A DNA stretch of 43,343 bases from contig CACKPV010000006.1 of assembly GCA_902602185.1 (NCBI GenBank), positions 1-43,343 of the forward strand, read 5' to 3'. The notes beneath the pieces were generated by a model, which was not told the DNA's origin, ran no database searches, and saw nothing but the letters and a program-made list of their open reading frames with translations. Position numbers and translations under genes: made by a program. Shown here one piece after another: positions 25,310-33,325 of this stretch. This DNA is from an uncultured SAR86 cluster bacterium. Lineage in GTDB: Bacteria > Pseudomonadota > Gammaproteobacteria > Magnimaribacterales > D2472. How positions within the stretch are numbered: position 1 is the stretch's first letter; each line of letters opens with the position of its first letter.

Positions 25310-26926
25310 ATGACAACAAAATTACATTTTGCAAAAATTTGGGAATCTAATTCTTCCCTTGTTCCAAATGAACCAGCTCTTTTTAACAATAATAAAACTA
25401 TAGATTGGAGATCATTTGATGAACTGTCTTCCAAGTTAGCAAGTTACCTTATTAAAATGGGTTTGGGTGAAGACTCAAAGGTAGGAATTTACATGCAAAA
25501 CTGTAATGAATATATGATTGCTCAGTTTGCAGCATTCAAAATTGGTGCCGTCCCCATCAATGTGAATTATCGTTATAAAAAAGATGAGCTCATCTATTTG
25601 TTTGATAATTCAGATGCTGAAGCAATTATTTTTCAATCAAATTTTCATCAGCAAATTCTATTGATTCAAAATGATTTACCTAAAGTGAAAGCTTTTGTAG
25701 AAACATCACAGAATGATTTTGATAAAGAAAGTACTTTTGACTCACTTGAAAACATTATGCAGACATTTAGTCCACTTGATCATCAAGATAGATCAGAGGA
25801 CGAAATCTATATGATCTATACAGGTGGCACGACTGGTATGCCAAAAGGTGTAATGTACAAACAAGGTGGATTTGTTATCAGTATGTTAAAAACCCTCAAG
25901 ACAATGGGTTTTTCTGTACCAAAGGAGATCGATGGTCTACCTGATGAAATCATGAAATTAAAGGAAATTAATGCACTTCCGAAAAGTTTAGTTGCATGTC
26001 CTCTCATGCATGGAACGGGAATGTGGCTGGGGGCCTTCTTACCTTTGTTAACTGGAGGATCAGTAATTACCGTTCCTAATTCAAGTTTTGATCCTGACGA
26101 GATATGGAAAGTTGTGGAACAACAAAAAGTGACGAGCTTAGTAATAGTTGGTGATGCATTTGCTAAACCACTCTTAGAGTCACTTAAGGATTCAAAAAAT
26201 AGAAATGAAATGTATGATATTTCATCTCTTCTCCTCATAATATCTTCTGGTGTAATGTGGAGCCATGAAGTAAAACAAGAGCTCCTTGAGTATCAAGATA
26301 TGATTTTAATTGATGCAATGGGTTCATCAGAAGGAGGTATGGGCTCTTCTATTACCTCAAGAAATATGCAAAGTAGCACAGCTCAATTTAAATTGAATCC
26401 AGGCGTCATAATCTTAGATGAAGATAATAATTTAGTAACTCCCGGTTCGAAAACTATTGGGAAGATTGGAACAAGTGGCTTAGTACCTGAGGGTTACTAC
26501 AAAGATCCTATTAAATCTGCTGAAACCTTTAGAGAATTCGAAGGTGTTAGATATAGTTTTCCAGGTGACTTTGCTCAATATAACCCCGATGGGACTATAA
26601 AACTTTTAGGTAGAGGGAGTAATTGCATCAATACAGCAGGTGAAAAGGTATATCCAGAAGAAGTTGAAGAGGCAATTAAAAAACATCCTAATGTTGTTGA
26701 TTGTTTAGTGATAGGAATAACAGATAAAAAATTTGGAGAAAGAGTAGCTGCAGTTGCATCACTTACTAAAGATTCTTTTCTTGAAGAGGCTGAATTAATT
26801 GATTTTGTAAAGAAAATTATTTCTAGTTATAAGGTGCCAAAAACAATAATTTTCCGGAATAAAATTGAGAGAGCTCCGAACGGAAAAGCAAATTATGATT
26901 GGGCAAAAGCTGAAATTAAAAAATAA
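25310..26926 (+). CDS. Acyl-CoA synthetase (AMP-binding), second copy type
   Basis: This 538-residue adenylate-forming enzyme has P-loop YTGGTTGMPKGVMYKQGG (Gly in place of Ser at the second position), GSSEGGMG in the A5 region, SFPGDFAQYNPDG (A7) and GRGSNCINTAGEKVYPEEVE (A8). The catalytic Lys motif is RAPNGKANYDWAK. It is not a recent duplicate of its divergent neighbour, since motifs and spacing differ. It begins a plus-strand run with yqgE 5 bp downstream. The substrate is unknown; fatty-acid activation is the family default. Confidence 0.92.
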   Translation: MTTKLHFAKIWESNSSLVPNEPALFNNNKTIDWRSFDELSSKLASYLIKMGLGEDSKVGIYMQNCNEYMIAQFAAFKIGAVPINVNYRYKKDELIYLFDNSDAEAIIFQSNFHQQILLIQNDLPKVKAFVETSQNDFDKESTFDSLENIMQTFSPLDHQDRSEDEIYMIYTGGTTGMPKGVMYKQGGFVISMLKTLKTMGFSVPKEIDGLPDEIMKLKEINALPKSLVACPLMHGTGMWLGAFLPLLTGGSVITVPNSSFDPDEIWKVVEQQKVTSLVIVGDAFAKPLLESLKDSKNRNEMYDISSLLLIISSGVMWSHEVKQELLEYQDMILIDAMGSSEGGMGSSITSRNMQSSTAQFKLNPGVIILDEDNNLVTPGSKTIGKIGTSGLVPEGYYKDPIKSAETFREFEGVRYSFPGDFAQYNPDGTIKLLGRGSNCINTAGEKVYPEEVEEAIKKHPNVVDCLVIGITDKKFGERVAAVASLTKDSFLEEAELIDFVKKIISSYKVPKTIIFRNKIERAPNGKANYDWAKAEIKK

Positions 26927-26931
26927 ATCGA

Positions 26932-27474
26932 ATGAATTATCTTAAAAATAAGTTTTTGTTTTCTCTAGAAAAAAATTCAGGTGATATTTTTCAGAATGCA
27001 CTAATTTACATATGTGAACATGATCAACATGGAGCTTTTGGTTTTATTGTAAATGATGATCGTTGGATGAAGTTTAATAACAAACAACATGAAATTTTGT
27101 CGCACCTTAATTTTTTAAAACTTTTTGGTGGGCCTGTTCAAACAGATAAAATGTTCTTAATTCATTCAAGCAAAGATATAAAATGTGATAATAGTATTTT
27201 TATAGATCATGATTGTGGTCTCAATTCTTCCAAAAATGACATAATGAATATTTCTCATAAGTTATCTCTCGAAAATTCTCGAATTTTTCTTGGATACTGT
27301 GGATGGTCATCTGGTCAATTGGAAAGTGAGATCCAACTGAATACATGGCACTCATTTGATTTGCCTCTATCAGTAATTTTTAGAGTGTCTCCTCAAGAAC
27401 TAACGTCGAAAATATCTCTAGAACTTGGGTATAATCTCAATAAAATTTTTAGATCAAATGAAATATTGCATTAG
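26932..27474 (+). CDS. YqgE/AlgH family protein (UPF0301)
   Basis: This 180-residue protein shows the family pattern: GDIFQNALIYICEHDQHGAFGFIVND near the N-terminus (given in part: YICEHDQHGAFGFIVN), LKLFGGPVQTDKMFLIHS in the middle, and IFLGYCGWSSGQLESEI near residue 125. The biochemical role of the family is not settled; it was linked to alginate regulation in Pseudomonas. It usually neighbours a Holliday-junction resolvase (YqgF); here no such gene follows. It overlaps the next gene's preferred start by 17 bp. Confidence 0.9.
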   Translation: MNYLKNKFLFSLEKNSGDIFQNALIYICEHDQHGAFGFIVNDDRWMKFNNKQHEILSHLNFLKLFGGPVQTDKMFLIHSSKDIKCDNSIFIDHDCGLNSSKNDIMNISHKLSLENSRIFLGYCGWSSGQLESEIQLNTWHSFDLPLSVIFRVSPQELTSKISLELGYNLNKIFRSNEILH

Positions 27475-29146
27475 ATATTATCTTTTATTTTTCTTATCTG
27501 CCCCTTTAATTTTTTCAGATGAAATCACTGCCTCACAGTCTTTTGCAAATGGTGGCATGGTAGTAACACAACATTACTTAGCAACTCAAATTGGTAAAGA
27601 TGTCCTTGATCAGGGAGGCAATGCCTATGATGCAGCTGTTGCCGTAGGATTTGCAATGGCAGTTGTACTGCCTCGTGCTGGAAATATAGGGGGTGGTGGT
27701 TTTATGGTAATGTATGATGCGGTCTCTGGTGATTCATCTAGTATTGACTATAGGGAAAAAGCACCGTTGTTATCATCAAGAGATATGTATTTAGATCAAA
27801 ATAATGAATTTGATTCTCTAAAATCAACGGTTGGTTATCTTTCAGTTGGAGTTCCTGGCACAGTATATGGATTATGGGAAGTGCATCAAAAATATGGCAG
27901 TTTACCTTGGTCTGATTTACTTCAACCTTCAATAGTTTTGGCAGAAAGAGGTTTTGAGATGTCAAATTATATGATTAAAACCCTAAAAAGGTATAAGCCT
28001 AAACTCTCTTATTTCGAAGAATCTAATAAAATTTTTTTTGAAGGTACTCAAGAATTAAGTTCAAAGATTTTGGTTCAAACAGATCTCTCAAAAACACTTA
28101 AAAGAATTCAAAAATTTGGTGTGAAAGATTTCTATGAAGGTGAAACAGCAAATATGATTGCTTTAGAAATGACAAAAAATGGAGGTCTAATTTCTCTGGA
28201 TGATCTAAAAAAATATCGACCAATTTGGCGAGAACCTGTTAAAGGTGACTACAGAGGTAAAGAAATTATCACAATGGGTCCTCCCTCTTCAGGTGGATTG
28301 CATTTAATTCAAATGTTAAATATTTTAGAAAATTTTGATTTAAATATGTATGAGCATAATTCACCAGATTATATTGCTTTACTCTCAGAAATTATGAAAT
28401 ATGCGTATGCAGATAGATCAAAATATTTAGGAGATCCAGATTTTTTTGATGTGCCTACCTTTGAGATTGTTAACAAAAGTTATGCAAAAAGAATATATCA
28501 AGAAATTTTAAAAAATCCTCAAAAATCTGCTGAACAGATTTTACCTGGACAATTGCTTTTTGATGAGTCCAATGAAACTACACATTTCTCCATTGCTGAT
28601 CAGTTTGGAAATGTTATCTCGAATACTTATACACTTAACTCTGCATATGGTTCTGGTGTGACGATAAGCGGAACTGGCATACTAATGAATAATGAAATGG
28701 ATGATTTCTCAGGAGCACCTGGTGTCCCCAATCAATTTAATCTTATTGGAGGTATTGCCAATGAAATTGTTCCAGAAAAACGGCCTTTAAGCTCAATGAC
28801 ACCTACTATAATTTTTGATAACGGTAGCCCATTAATGGCAGTTGGATCACCTGGTGGTTCAAGAATTATTACTACAGTTTTACAAATGATCTTAAATGTA
28901 ATTGATTTTTCAATGGATATTAATGAAGCTACTTCCGCATCTAGGATTCATCATCAATGGTATCCAGATAGAATAGATATTGAAAAAAGTAATATAAACA
29001 CAGAATCATTAATTGATATGGGTTATGAGATAAATCTTATAGATCCGGCAACATGTACTCAATCGATATACTTTGAAGATAATATGTTTATTGGCTCTGG
29101 TGATCTCAGACGGCCTGATTCACTTGCACTAGGAGTTTCAAAATGA
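27458..29146 (+). CDS. ggt: Gamma-glutamyltransferase, exported
   Basis: This 562-residue proenzyme has a signal peptide (IRYYLLFFLSAPLIFS). It transfers or hydrolyses the gamma-glutamyl group of glutathione in the periplasm. Family motifs: GGNAYDAAVAVGFAMAV, PRAGNIGGGGFM, and the autocleavage site ETTHFSIADQFGN, where the first Thr (about residue 374) becomes the N-terminal nucleophile of the small subunit. Later come YGSGV, RPLSSMTPTI and GSPGGSRIITTV. An upstream ATG at 27425 would put 11 polar residues before the signal peptide, so 27458 is preferred. Its stop overlaps a microprotein ATG (ATGA). Confidence 0.95.
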   Translation: MKYCIRYYLLFFLSAPLIFSDEITASQSFANGGMVVTQHYLATQIGKDVLDQGGNAYDAAVAVGFAMAVVLPRAGNIGGGGFMVMYDAVSGDSSSIDYREKAPLLSSRDMYLDQNNEFDSLKSTVGYLSVGVPGTVYGLWEVHQKYGSLPWSDLLQPSIVLAERGFEMSNYMIKTLKRYKPKLSYFEESNKIFFEGTQELSSKILVQTDLSKTLKRIQKFGVKDFYEGETANMIALEMTKNGGLISLDDLKKYRPIWREPVKGDYRGKEIITMGPPSSGGLHLIQMLNILENFDLNMYEHNSPDYIALLSEIMKYAYADRSKYLGDPDFFDVPTFEIVNKSYAKRIYQEILKNPQKSAEQILPGQLLFDESNETTHFSIADQFGNVISNTYTLNSAYGSGVTISGTGILMNNEMDDFSGAPGVPNQFNLIGGIANEIVPEKRPLSSMTPTIIFDNGSPLMAVGSPGGSRIITTVLQMILNVIDFSMDINEATSASRIHHQWYPDRIDIEKSNINTESLIDMGYEINLIDPATCTQSIYFEDNMFIGSGDLRRPDSLALGVSK

Positions 29147-29232
29147 TTGACAAACTATTAGTAATTACTGCATATGCAATCCCTACAGTTACTTTTTTAA
29201 TTATTTGTTATTTCATCACAAAGAAAAAGTAA
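29143..29232 (+). CDS. 29-residue single-helix membrane microprotein
   Basis: The ATG at 29143 overlaps the ggt stop (ATGA) and is preceded by a perfect AGGAG Shine-Dalgarno at 29131-29135, seven bases upstream. This is stronger than most sites in the window. The product is MIDKLLVITAYAIP, then a hydrophobic TVTFLIICYFI and a basic TKKK tail: one membrane helix, C-terminus probably cytoplasmic. It lies between gamma-glutamyltransferase and the prepilin peptidase. I do not recognise a family. Confidence 0.65.
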   Translation: MIDKLLVITAYAIPTVTFLIICYFITKKK

Positions 29233-29234
29233 TT

Positions 29235-29972
29235 TTGATTTATCTATATTGTCTTATCTTTTTTTTTGGAGCTATTCTAGGAAGTTTTGCTCACAGTTAC
29301 CTTTATAGATTTGATGAAAACCATACAAATGCAGAGGTCACAATCTTTTACCCTAGATCATTTTGTCCACAATGTAAAAATCAATTAAAAAGTTGGATGA
29401 TAATTCCAATCATTAGTTATTTCTTAACTTTTGGAAAATGCTCATTTTGTAAAAAAGATATTAAATTCAATTATCTAAGCTACGAGATTTTGTTCGGGCT
29501 TATAGCCATTTTTGTATATATAACTTCTGATGCTGAATACATTGCCTTTATAAATCTCTGTTTTGTGGTACTAATTTTTTTGCAAATTAGCTTAGATCTA
29601 AAATATTTAGTTTTATCAACCTCACTATCTTTAATAATTATCGTGCTTGGATGTTTTAAAAATTTTAATTCGTTGATGATGATAACAGAGTCTCTGATTG
29701 GAGCAGGAATTGGATTTTTATTTCTATTTCTTATCAATTATATATTTAATGTCATCACAAAAAAAAATGGTATTGGCTCAGGAGATTTTTATCTCTTGGC
29801 AGGCTTGGGATCTTTTTACGGAATCTATCTTCTCCCTTTTGTTGTCCTAATTGGAGCTATAGTTACTCTAGCTATGCATTTGCTTGGCATTACGAAAGGC
29901 AAGGTGCTTCCATTAGGTGCTGGTCTTGGTATAGGATCATATATTATTTTAGTAACACAAAATTATTTTTAA
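29235..29972 (+). CDS. gspO: Prepilin peptidase / N-methyltransferase GspO (PilD-like)
   Basis: This inner-membrane aspartyl protease cleaves and N-methylates prepilin-like proteins, here most likely GspG, H, I, J and K. About eight hydrophobic segments are seen. The N-terminal GAILGSFAHSYLYR matches the family opening (GSFLNVVIYR). The zinc-type tetracysteine is CPQC...CSFC, and the second catalytic Asp is in GSGDFYLLAGLG (G-x-G-D); the first is probably in SLDLKYL. There is no ATG start. TTG at 29235 follows the microprotein stop; TTG at 29205 would add 10 residues. It is separated from the gsp operon by about 8 kb. Confidence 0.9.
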   Translation: MIYLYCLIFFFGAILGSFAHSYLYRFDENHTNAEVTIFYPRSFCPQCKNQLKSWMIIPIISYFLTFGKCSFCKKDIKFNYLSYEILFGLIAIFVYITSDAEYIAFINLCFVVLIFLQISLDLKYLVLSTSLSLIIIVLGCFKNFNSLMMITESLIGAGIGFLFLFLINYIFNVITKKNGIGSGDFYLLAGLGSFYGIYLLPFVVLIGAIVTLAMHLLGITKGKVLPLGAGLGIGSYIILVTQNYF

Positions 29973-30089
29973 ATTCTAGGAACTTTTGCATTTTTAGTAT
30001 GTCAAAAGTAATGTTGGCCATTTCCTCTTAATTTTCCCCATATGGTCAACTGGAATTAGTTAGTTTGTCTAATTAAATTTTCAATCATA

Positions 30090-30116
30090 AAAAAGGGAGC
30101 AGAATGCTCCCTTTTT
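30090..30116. terminator. Bidirectional intrinsic terminator
   Basis: A perfect 11-bp stem, AAAAAGGGAGC (30090-30100) and GCTCCCTTTTT (30106-30116), has the loop AGAAT and T-runs on both strands. It can end the plus-strand ggt-gspO transcript and, after reading antisense through the tRNA, the minus-strand transcript of the tandem paralog genes. It is the clearest terminator in the window. Confidence 0.85.
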
Positions 30117-30119
30117 CTT

Positions 30120-30125
30120 TATAAT
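30120..30125 (+). promoter_or_regulatory. Candidate -10 element for tRNA-Gly
   Basis: TATAAT lies 17 bases before the mature tRNA 5' end and immediately after the terminator hairpin. The -35 position falls inside the hairpin and has no consensus. Confidence 0.45.
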
Positions 30126-30141
30126 TACCCAACCAACTTTT

Positions 30142-30217
30142 GCGGGTGTGGTGTTAATGGCTAGCACAATAGCCTTCCAAGCTATTGGTACGGGTTCGAA
30201 TCCCGTCACCCGCTCCA
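30142..30217 (+). tRNA. tRNA-Gly (anticodon TCC)
   Basis: This is a full cloverleaf of 76 bases with an encoded CCA end. Acceptor stem GCGGGTG pairs with CACCCGC, with discriminator T then CCA. The anticodon arm is ATAGC-CTTCCAA-GCTAT with anticodon TCC, and the T arm is ACGGG-TTCGAAT-CCCGT. It reads GGA/GGG glycine codons. The convergent minus-strand gene stops one base after it (30219). Confidence 0.97.
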
Positions 30218-30218
30218 C

Positions 30219-30977
30219 TTAATTGGAGGAAATCCTGATACGCTTACCTAAGTGACCGTATTCATCACAGTCAAACATCATATTTGCTAAATTAGGAAAC
30301 TCAGATTGATTCCATTTTTCCCTTGATGCATCTTTATCACTAAAATTTGACCATAAATCTAGCCAAACAAAATCCACACCAGAATCGAATTGTGGTTCTA
30401 ACATGATGTACCAATGTCCATCGCTCCAAGTAACACTATTAATACCTTCTTGATAGGAGTTAAGATCATCTAGCCCATATCCATCATTATAGTCACAGAA
30501 GAAAAATGAATTGACAAAAGTATCCTCGGTATTTTCAACTGCTGGAGAGCTGCCCAATGAGGTTTTGAAAAGATAAACGTCATCTGTGTTGTAAGTCATT
30601 ACTCCATCAATAGTCTCTAACCACTGAGGTTCATAATTTTGAGACCAATCTTCCCAAGCAGCATTCCTATCCTCTAAAGATGCCCATCTTAGTACCCAAA
30701 TAAAATCGACTTGATCTGATTCTTCAAGGGGTTTGAGTATATTTGCACCTACCATTTTATAACCAGCATCATCAATAATATTATTCCACTCATCAACAAG
30801 CATATTTAACTTATCTTCAGAAAAGTTTGGGCCTTCCTTATGCCAAACGTATTCAACTAAAGTTTGATTTAAAAGGGGGGAATCTACAAAATTATCACTA
30901 TCAGTTTCTGAACTACAAGATATTAAAAAAATTGCTAAAAAGCAGCTTGCAAAATAAAAATATACATTCTTTATCAT
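30219..30977 (-). CDS. Tandem paralog 1: exported lipoprotein with two repeats of an unfamiliar domain
   Basis: This 252-residue protein starts at ATG 30977 (GGGAGA about 6 bases upstream, 2 bases after the previous stop), not at the longer frame's first codon. The signal ends in a lipobox (FLISCSS), predicting a lipoprotein. Two repeats follow. The second has FFFCDYNDGYGLDDLNSY, later DFVWLDLWSN and EKWNQSE. The first has EYVWHKEGPNFSEDKL, DFIWVLRWAS and AAWEDWSQN with PQWL. The pattern (strand, loop, helix, D-F-x-W-x-x-x-W strand, W-rich helix) is compatible with a ferredoxin-like dimeric barrel, which is inference. No family is recognised. It is last in a four-gene minus-strand run. Confidence 0.85.
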   Translation of the reverse strand: MIKNVYFYFASCFLAIFLISCSSETDSDNFVDSPLLNQTLVEYVWHKEGPNFSEDKLNMLVDEWNNIIDDAGYKMVGANILKPLEESDQVDFIWVLRWASLEDRNAAWEDWSQNYEPQWLETIDGVMTYNTDDVYLFKTSLGSSPAVENTEDTFVNSFFFCDYNDGYGLDDLNSYQEGINSVTWSDGHWYIMLEPQFDSGVDFVWLDLWSNFSDKDASREKWNQSEFPNLANMMFDCDEYGHLGKRIRISSN

Positions 30978-30979
30978 AA

Positions 30980-31756
30980 TTATCTCCCTGTTGAAAAAAT
31001 CCATTCAGATGCCCAAGTCTTTGGTGGTGAACATCCTTCAATTAATGATTGTCGTTTTTCTGGTAATTTTGTTTTAGTGATAAAATCACTCCACTCTCGA
31101 TATGATGAGATCATTTCAGATCTTTTTTCAGCGTTATACCAATATGTCATATTCACAAAATCAAAATTTATGTCTTTATCAAAACCTCTGTAAGGAGTAA
31201 ATAAATTTATTCCAAAACCTTCTCTGCCAAAATCTCGGTTTGCTCTTTCATATTCAACATAAAATGTTTTTAAATCAGACATCGAAGCATTTTCAGCAAA
31301 ATTACAATTCCTCAAATCTACAAAATTTATTCTGTCATAATCATCTTGATTAATTCTTATACGCATGACAGCATGATTTCTCATTGAAACACTTGCAGAA
31401 CAAGTTCCTGCTTGAGATACATCAATGTCTTGTTCTGCGAGCCACTGGGGGTACTCATTTAAATATGCACCCCATTCTCTATATTGCTCCTGTCCATCAG
31501 GCCAATTTCCACTGAGAACATAATCATATTCTTGTTCACCAGCCCAAATTGGTGTCATAACATACCGTGTATATTTCAGACCTTTCTCTTCAAGAAATTT
31601 CTGATACTGCTTTGATTGCTCAACTACATCATTGTAGCCTTTGCCCTCATTATATTTACAAAACATAAATTCACTTCTGACAACATATTGCTCAGAAGTC
31701 TCTGCAACGCTTATTCCTGTAAGGGAAAATATTAAAAAAATTGAAAGAAATCTCAT
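30980..31756 (-). CDS. Tandem paralog 2: exported protein with two repeats of an unfamiliar domain
   Basis: This 258-residue protein has a signal peptide MRFLSIFLIFSLTGISVA (no lipobox). Repeat 1: EFMFCKYNEGKGYNDVVEQS, then PIWAGEQEYDYVLSGNW, REWGAYLNEYPQWL. Repeat 2: LRNCNFAENASMSDLKTFY, then NFDFVNMTYW and YREWSDFI. The C-x-(Y/F)-N-x-G-x4-D-(L/V) motif is shared with its neighbours. It lies 3 bases after paralog 3, with AGAG upstream of ATTATG. The paired cysteines could form disulfides in the periplasm. Function unknown. Confidence 0.85.
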   Translation of the reverse strand: MRFLSIFLIFSLTGISVAETSEQYVVRSEFMFCKYNEGKGYNDVVEQSKQYQKFLEEKGLKYTRYVMTPIWAGEQEYDYVLSGNWPDGQEQYREWGAYLNEYPQWLAEQDIDVSQAGTCSASVSMRNHAVMRIRINQDDYDRINFVDLRNCNFAENASMSDLKTFYVEYERANRDFGREGFGINLFTPYRGFDKDINFDFVNMTYWYNAEKRSEMISSYREWSDFITKTKLPEKRQSLIEGCSPPKTWASEWIFSTGR

Positions 31757-31759
31757 AAT

Positions 31760-32518
31760 TTACTCTGCTACTCTCATGCCATAAACAATATATGAAACTG
31801 CATTTCTACATTCCCAACCTTGTAAATTTTGTGCAGCTTCTGATTCTGATAATTTATCCCAAAATAAATCTGCATTTACACCCATCTCTGAAACAGAAGA
31901 TGTATACATTAATCTATGGAAATCTGCATCTGAATTAGTTTGCGTTGTTGGGACGATTAATTTTCTACCAACGGTATCACCATTCTCTTGTGCAAACTTT
32001 GCAAAATCGACATAATCATCGTAAACCATTCTTAAATTAACATCTTCTTCAAGAAAACATTCAGAATAAACTGCATACATTACTGATGATGCTTCTAAGG
32101 CACGAGGTTCAGAAATCACCCATTGCCATGTATCGACAACTGCAGTATTAGTTATTGGAATATCAGCAAATAATTCAACAGCATCTTCATCAGTTACCCA
32201 ATTTTCTAATGCTCTAAATTGTGAAGTGGGGTCAGGCCAAGTGTTTATCCACATAAAATCATGACTAGATAAATCATTGCTATATTGAGGCCTCGCAATG
32301 CCAACAGTCATTGAATCCCAAATATCACCTTGATCATCTGACCAGTCAGCAAAGTCATCGTACCAATCCATTAAATCTGATAAATCTTTTCCACGATTAA
32401 ATTTACCAAAAAAATATTCAGCCTTATTGCTTTCAGGTTCATATTTATATGAATTTTCAGATTCTTGTCCAATCAAGTTAAAGTTAAATATAAAAACAAA
32501 TAATAAAAGTATTCTCAT
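31760..32518 (-). CDS. Tandem paralog 3: exported protein with two repeats of an unfamiliar domain
   Basis: This 252-residue protein starts at ATG 32518, where GGAG lies 6 bases upstream; a longer frame from 32542 puts eight extra residues before the signal peptide (ILLLFVFIFNFNLIGQ). Repeat 1: YFFGKFNRGKDLSDLMDWYDDF, given here as FFGKFNRGKDLSDLMDW, then HDFMWINTWPD. Repeat 2: YSECFLEEDVNLRMVYDDY, then ADFHRLMYTSS. Repeat 1 has Gly where the other copies have Cys. It is next to paralog 2 (3 bp) and 64 bp after paralog 4. Confidence 0.84.
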   Translation of the reverse strand: MRILLLFVFIFNFNLIGQESENSYKYEPESNKAEYFFGKFNRGKDLSDLMDWYDDFADWSDDQGDIWDSMTVGIARPQYSNDLSSHDFMWINTWPDPTSQFRALENWVTDEDAVELFADIPITNTAVVDTWQWVISEPRALEASSVMYAVYSECFLEEDVNLRMVYDDYVDFAKFAQENGDTVGRKLIVPTTQTNSDADFHRLMYTSSVSEMGVNADLFWDKLSESEAAQNLQGWECRNAVSYIVYGMRVAE

Positions 32519-32582
32519 AATTTCTCCGTTAATTAAATACATTTTTCATACTATCACAAATGGTCTGCTTGGTTGTGACGTT

Positions 32583-33311
32583 CTAGTAAATTTTAAAAGA
32601 TTTATAATTACTAGAGGAGAAGCATTGAACTTGCTCTTCAAAGATTTGTTTGATTTCTTGAGAGGCTGAATCTTTGATCCATTTTTGAAAAAAATTGAAT
32701 TGTTCTTCTTTAGTTTGAAAGTAATTTTGCCACAAGAATCTCCCGGGAGTTTTCTGATTTTTCATGAAATCAACTTTGTAAGCTAAATCATAATTACTCA
32801 AAGATCTGATAAAAAAATCAAACTCAACAGAGAAAGTGCCATAATTAAAGCCTTCATTAAATTTGCAATCAATTACCTCTGAAATGAAAATGTCATCAGA
32901 AAGGTTTTGATAAAATAATGTTGTTACTTCATAAGAATTGGTATCTTCATTACATGTAAAAATATCACTTCCCTCTTCAATAAATTTTAAAGAAGAAGAT
33001 AAAATTTTATTTTTTCTTGACTGCTCAATTAGAATAAAATTAGATACAGTTAAAGAATTGTTATCAATAATATAAATATATAATTCATTATTATTTATAA
33101 ATTCTCGGTTACTCTGAAATATAGGAATAAATTGCTCTAGATCATTAAGGTTTTTTTTACTATTTATAGAGCAATCATGGAATCTTGAAAATAAGTTGAA
33201 GTCAGGATTGATTAATGATGACAGATTCTCATCGGAAGAAATTTTGTCATTTGAACACGATAAAAAAATAAAAGATGTTAAGAAAATGACAAAAGATAAA
33301 TTATGTTTCAT
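32583..33311 (-). CDS. Tandem paralog 4: divergent lipoprotein of the same family
   Basis: This 242-residue protein has a clear lipobox (IFLSCSND). Repeat 2 carries the family motif VIDCKFNEGFNYGTFSVEF followed by RFLWQNYFQTKEEQ and FFQKWIKD. Repeat 1 is degenerate (FHDCSINSKKNLNDLEQF). It is the least conserved of the four and the most AT-rich. It heads the minus-strand run; only 14 bp separate its ATG from the divergent PhoD-like gene, so promoters must overlap the opposing coding sequences. Function unknown. Confidence 0.78.
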   Translation of the reverse strand: MKHNLSFVIFLTSFIFLSCSNDKISSDENLSSLINPDFNLFSRFHDCSINSKKNLNDLEQFIPIFQSNREFINNNELYIYIIDNNSLTVSNFILIEQSRKNKILSSSLKFIEEGSDIFTCNEDTNSYEVTTLFYQNLSDDIFISEVIDCKFNEGFNYGTFSVEFDFFIRSLSNYDLAYKVDFMKNQKTPGRFLWQNYFQTKEEQFNFFQKWIKDSASQEIKQIFEEQVQCFSSSNYKSFKIY

Positions 33312-33325
33312 TGTACAATTAGAGC

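Noticed and set aside
27425-27457. Extended N-terminus of gamma-glutamyltransferase
   Set aside because: It would put 11 residues before a complete signal peptide and increase the overlap with yqgE.
29973-30089. Small RNA ending at the 30090 terminator
   Set aside because: The spacer has an imperfect TTGGCCAT/ATGGTCAA pairing, but no convincing promoter; it may simply be the gspO 3' untranslated region.
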